Below, one piece after another: positions 62,201 to 64,000 of a DNA stretch of 64,000 nucleotides. The position numbers and the translations under genes are program-made. Numbering within the stretch: the first letter of the stretch is position 1; the number at the start of each line of letters is the position of its first letter. The notes beneath the pieces were generated by a model. The model was not told the DNA's origin, searched no databases, and saw only the letters and a program-made list of their open reading frames with translations. Source of the DNA: Rhizomucor pusillus (taxonomy: Eukaryota; Mucoromycota; Mucoromycetes; Mucorales; Lichtheimiaceae); assembly GCA_900175165.2 (NCBI GenBank), contig FWWN02000704.1, positions 455,864 through 519,863 of the forward strand. Reading direction: 5' to 3'.

Positions 62201-63285
62201 GGTAATAAGGAAGCTGCGATACACCTATCGTATCCTTGTGCCGAGCAAACAACTTCGTCATATTCTTTCCTCCAATGTCGAAGAAACCAACTCCAATGCG
62301 AGCACTAGGTTTCTCTTCAAGTATATCCAACATGGCACCCGATACAATGTCCACTCCAATCTAACCAAAATTTTACGTGCCTACATCAGCAACTGTACCT
62401 ATCGCCGTTATTAGATAGATTGGTTCTTACGGAGCCGCCCAAGGATACGATGGAATCAAATGTTCCGTTGGTCAGAAATGTGTCGCGAACTTTAATCATG
62501 GGCTGCGCAGTATTGTTGTACTCTTGAAGCTCCAAAAGCGTAGGCCTTGATTGCACGGCATTTGTAAAACTTTCGAGCCGAGTTGCAAAGGCCTTGTTAT
62601 CTAATGCGGTCAGTTGTATCACGAGCGGCTTGCTGTAGCCTCGACTACGAAGCTCACGTCCTAGCATGGTACCAGCTTCGTGATCGTCTTGAAGTATTCG
62701 TGTCAAACCCAATTTGCGTGCATAATCCAGCCCAGTGTTAAAGACTAGAACCGGTATATTGTGATCTAAAGCGTATTGTGCACCTTCGTATACTTCGTCG
62801 TTAGGAATAGTAAGGATTATGCCATCCACACCCTGCATAAAACCATTATATAAATATCGATCGACATGAGTGCACCGTATCTTATATATTCTTGTACAGC
62901 AACCACGTACGTTATCAACTGCGCTTTTGATATCCATTGTCATTTTACTCCCAGTGTTGATCAGATGCCTATTCCATTCCACATTGATATCCATTATAGC
63001 TGCAGCGTCGCGAGCGCCCTGTTCAGGGTTATGCAAAAAGGTAGCCAGCGACGAGTCATGCGATATGACAGCGATTCGCGGACGCAGCGGCTTGGTGGAT
63101 AATTGTGAGCAGTTTGGTAGAAAGGTTGCACGATTCTGTTCGTCGTCAAAGCCATATTTTGTTTGGGATGCATCAGTCGCGCTGTCGTCGTCTTCAAAGG
63201 CAAGGCAGCGTTGGAGGAATGTTGCATCACAGACTAGGAATACGATATAATAAATGACCCATAGTTGTGGAGCTCGACCTTTCAT
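56283..63285 (-). CDS. Receptor hybrid histidine kinase with receptor-guanylate-cyclase-like architecture
   Basis: About 22 exons on the minus strand. Signal peptide from 63285 ([20 protein letters not shown]). Two tandem type I periplasmic-binding-like domains follow ([11 protein letters not shown] ... [30 protein letters not shown] ... [13 protein letters not shown]). Next are a Cys-rich stalk ([20 protein letters not shown]), one TM helix ([20 protein letters not shown]), a kinase homology domain with VFIKQIG lysine, HGCLTSRSC instead of HRD, KVTDYG and LAPE, then a signalling helix ([16 protein letters not shown]). HisKA ([20 protein letters not shown]), HATPase ([29 protein letters not shown]), a degenerate receiver and a canonical receiver ([29 protein letters not shown]) complete it. 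Two introns have GC donors (60113-60067, 58121-58055). No cyclase domain is present. Confidence 0.88.
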
Positions 63286-63657
63286 GGAACGCAGAGTGAA
63301 GAATAACAAGGCGAGAAGCACCGGGAATTTTTCTAGCTCTTCACTAAACAGCAATGTATTCAAAAGATGTTTATTTGGAATGTAGTATACCAATTTAGAG
63401 CTTCTACAAAGGTTTCAGCAGCGCATACATATACTGATATGTTTAGATGATGGATATTTGAATGAATTTGCCGCAGGAGGTCATATTGATAGATAGGAAT
63501 GGTAGAATCACTTGTAAATAATGGAAAAGAGCAAAATGTCATCAGTGAAAAGGTGGGTTACAAGCGAACTTTCAGACAGAAAGTTTGCAAGAGCATAAGA
63601 TTGTGTATACGGAGTTGAACATAGTTTGTATCATCTTTGCAAAGAAGCTCCTGTATA
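63286..63657. other. Spacer upstream of receptor kinase
   Basis: AT-rich 0.37 kb holding the receptor kinase promoter and the 3' UTR of the Myb gene. No gene seen. Confidence 0.5.
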
Positions 63658-64000
63658 CTAGCAGTTTTGAAGCTTGAGATATCGGATCCTGCATTCGCGC
63701 GAGGTTCGATCTGGAACCTCTCTAGATACTGCTTTCCAGGCATCACTGAACAACGCTGCATGCTTCCCGATAGCTATCAGTAACATTTGATCGTCATTTT
63801 GGTTCCAACCTTGCTGACGGCGTTTTTTGGACTGCAGCGTTTTGAAACGTCCCCAACAGCAGCCGCGAGAACGATGAGGCAAGTACGTAGAAGAAATCTG
63901 AGCCCAAGACAGGCCTTGTTTGTAGCCGCATCGGAGCAGATCATCTTCTTGTTTCGACCATGGAGTGCGAGTATGGTTGATGAACTTAAGAGTCGATTTC
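63658..64000 (-). CDS. Myb/SANT-domain protein, C-terminal part (5' end outside window)
   Basis: Open from the window edge down to a TAG at 63658. Two Myb-type repeats are seen. The first: RTPWSKQEDDLLRCGYKQGL, SWAQISSTYLPHRSRGCCWG. The second: GWNQNDDQMLLIAIGKHAAL, FSDAWKAVSREVPDRTSREC followed by RIRYLKLQ. Spaced Trp residues and the P-x-RT/S-x-x-C helix-3 pattern fit DNA-binding Myb repeats. The protein ends right after the second repeat. Target genes are unknown. Same strand as the receptor kinase, about 370 bp upstream of its start. Confidence 0.8.
   Translation of the reverse strand, partial: KSTLKFINHTRTPWSKQEDDLLRCGYKQGLSWAQISSTYLPHRSRGCCWGRFKTLQSKKRRQQGWNQNDDQMLLIAIGKHAALFSDAWKAVSREVPDRTSRECRIRYLKLQNC

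Noticed and set aside
56283..63285. Guanylate cyclase catalytic domain in the receptor gene
   Set aside because: I searched all exons after the signalling helix; they encode HisKA, HATPase and receivers only, with no cyclase motif.

Overview
This is a stretch of nuclear DNA from a filamentous fungus. Short spliceosomal introns (mostly 45-110 nt), tightly packed genes, septin, ALG2, a GH81 glucanase, a ZIP4/SPO22-type meiotic gene and a hybrid histidine kinase all say fungus. The mixture of a Bax-inhibitor-1 gene, a GPS2-like gene, a COP9 subunit, abundant decayed Tc1/mariner and MULE transposons and a receptor-like histidine kinase suggests an early-diverging lineage, most likely Mucoromycota. 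That placement is inference. Two runs of N (33 and 2 bases) show it is a draft assembly.

Layout. 0-2.2 kb: septin 3' end (+) and ALG2 (-), convergent and 13 bp apart. 2.2-5.7 kb: no intact gene, only decayed fragments. 5.7-15.5 kb is gene-dense: MATE transporter, peroxisomal-type carrier, a fumarase-superfamily lyase, a large tail-anchored coiled-coil protein, and complex I subunit ESSS. 15.5-20 kb: GPS2-like protein and COP9 subunit 7 with decayed DNA between. 20-29 kb is repeat-rich: assembly gaps, tRNA-Thr, a broken Tc1 transposon, dispersed repeats and unknown coding remnants. 29-48 kb is gene-dense again: DUF2470/DUF4499 membrane protein, coiled-coil protein, mitochondrial uL11m, ZIP4/SPO22-like protein, a B12D/MLRQ-type miniprotein, an Ime2/MAK-like kinase, a coiled-coil protein, Bax inhibitor-1, an LRR-like protein, and an M28B peptidase with three frame breaks. 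48-52 kb: broken MULE transposon carrying a C-terminal protease-like motif. 52.3 kb: tRNA-Leu. 53-64 kb: GH81 glucanase, the receptor hybrid kinase, and a partial Myb protein.

The most striking gene is at 56,283-63,285 (-). It encodes a receptor laid out like an animal natriuretic-peptide-type guanylate cyclase: tandem type I periplasmic-binding-like ectodomains, a Cys-rich stalk, one transmembrane helix, a pseudokinase homology domain and a signalling helix. The cyclase, however, is replaced by a histidine kinase (HisKA + HATPase) followed by a degenerate and then a canonical receiver. A second window-wide signal is the frequent use of GC-AG introns: seven were found where only a GCAAG donor keeps the conserved reading frame.

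Exon boundaries were worked out by hand from reading frame and splice motifs. For twelve multi-exon genes (ALG2, MATE, the carrier, the lyase, the tail-anchored protein, ESSS, CSN7, the DUF2470 protein, the B12D protein, the MAK-like kinase, BI-1 and GH81) the summed exon length is a multiple of three. ZIP4 and the receptor kinase are less certain at some junctions.
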